NCBI GenBank assembly: GCA_002746645.1
Contig: PDPU01000027.1
Span: 30,234 to 94,233, forward strand
DNA from: Gammaproteobacteria bacterium
Lineage (GTDB): Bacteria; Pseudomonadota; Gammaproteobacteria; Granulosicoccales; Granulosicoccaceae
Length of the DNA stretch: 64,000 bases
Reading direction: 5' to 3'
Shown: piece by piece, positions 63,742 through 64,000 of the stretch
How positions within the stretch are numbered: the stretch's first letter is position 1
Layout: every line of letters begins with the position of its first letter
Position numbers and translations under genes: made by a program
Notes under the pieces: generated by a model
What the model was told of the DNA's origin: nothing
The model's input: the letters and a program-made list of their open reading frames with translations, nothing else
Databases searched by the model: none

Positions 63742-64000
63742 ATGCTTGATGCAGCGGCAGCACCAGCGACAACCGAAACACCCGGCGCAGACCACGTCGC
63801 CGAACCGCGCAGCCACTACCGCTCCACCCACACCGTCACCCCCGACGACGCCACGCAGTCCGTCATCGACGGCCTCGCCGCCACCCTCCGCCATCACGCC
63901 ACCAGCATCGACCGGCACCTCCATGGCTTCCTGATGGCGCTCTCGGCCTTCGAGCGCACCCGGGGCTGGAAGCTCCACGGGGCACGCTGCCTCTCGCAGT
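63742..64000 (+). CDS. DUF222/HNH endonuclease-type protein, N-terminal part
   Basis: The frame starts at ATG 63742 (GGGA eight bases before) and is still open at the window end, 86 codons in. The visible part (SVIDGLAATLRHHATSIDRHLHGFLMALSAFERTRGWKLHGARCLSQ) matches the N-terminal helical region of DUF222 proteins, whose end usually carries an HNH nuclease motif (13E12-repeat type). The nuclease part is outside the window, so the call is provisional. Such genes are often multi-copy and mobile-associated. Confidence 0.6.
   Translation, partial: MLDAAAAPATTETPGADHVAEPRSHYRSTHTVTPDDATQSVIDGLAATLRHHATSIDRHLHGFLMALSAFERTRGWKLHGARCLSQ

Overview
This 64-kb window is a GC-rich, gene-dense stretch of a bacterial chromosome. 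I count 48 protein-coding genes, two of them cut by the window edges. I saw no rRNA, tRNA, CRISPR array, insertion sequence or prophage. The gene set points to a gammaproteobacterium, probably an environmental or marine one: CsrA, EttA, DusC, AlkB, SohB, fused RlmKL, an SbmA/BacA-type transporter, the E. coli type of ArgG, a fused SelD with SelU, a FAN1-type nuclease beside a DinG-like helicase, and ETF-ubiquinone oxidoreductase. I cannot name a genus from sequence alone. Start codons were chosen from the nearest visible ribosome-binding site and expected family length, and several are GTG or TTG.

Layout. 1-7.8 kb: M48 metalloprotease lipoprotein (cut at the left edge), a DUF6279-like lipoprotein, dusC divergent from a CvfB-like S1 protein, a YlqF-type GTPase, an MFS transporter, a small lipoprotein, and a periplasmic FKBP isomerase closed by a clear terminator. 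8-17.8 kb: a membrane GGDEF-EAL protein, a BetA-like choline dehydrogenase, an RNase Z-like metallo-beta-lactamase (MBL) protein, an MBL-like lipoprotein with an eroded metal site, ettA, an SbmA-like transporter and a gamma-carbonic anhydrase. 18-24.6 kb: an envelope/secretome cluster with a stand-alone HAMP membrane protein, a secreted Ig-like protein, alkB, a secreted protein, a calcium-/carbohydrate-binding lipoprotein, and a membrane protein that joins a type IV pilin-like domain to ankyrin repeats. 24.8-28 kb: an M16C protease and csrA share a strong bidirectional terminator, and a gene-poor 0.9-kb gap follows.

29-44.3 kb is a long minus-strand block. In transcription order it holds a BMP-type nucleoside ABC transporter (binding protein, ATPase, two permeases), argG, selU-selD, a saccharopine-dehydrogenase-like enzyme, a FAN1-like nuclease and a DinG-like helicase. 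44.4-50.7 kb: ribokinase and nucleoside hydrolase are translationally coupled to an Ig-like lipoprotein gene. With the nearby BMP transporter they make a coherent nucleoside uptake-cleavage-phosphorylation route. A glutamine amidotransferase and a membrane-anchored FMN glutamate-synthase-like protein follow. 50.9-64 kb: a response-regulator GGDEF-EAL protein, sohB, rlmKL, a beta-CASP MBL protein, ETF-QO, a disordered Lys/Ala/Asn-rich protein, a small membrane protein, a DadA-like oxidase, and the 5' end of a DUF222/HNH-type gene.

The best candidate for something undescribed is the pilin-ankyrin fusion (22874-24637). Others of note are the disordered protein with repeated acidic-GNR motifs, the MBL lipoprotein that has lost its metal ligands, and a recurring pattern of short tandem repeats (8-31 bp) inside and between genes.
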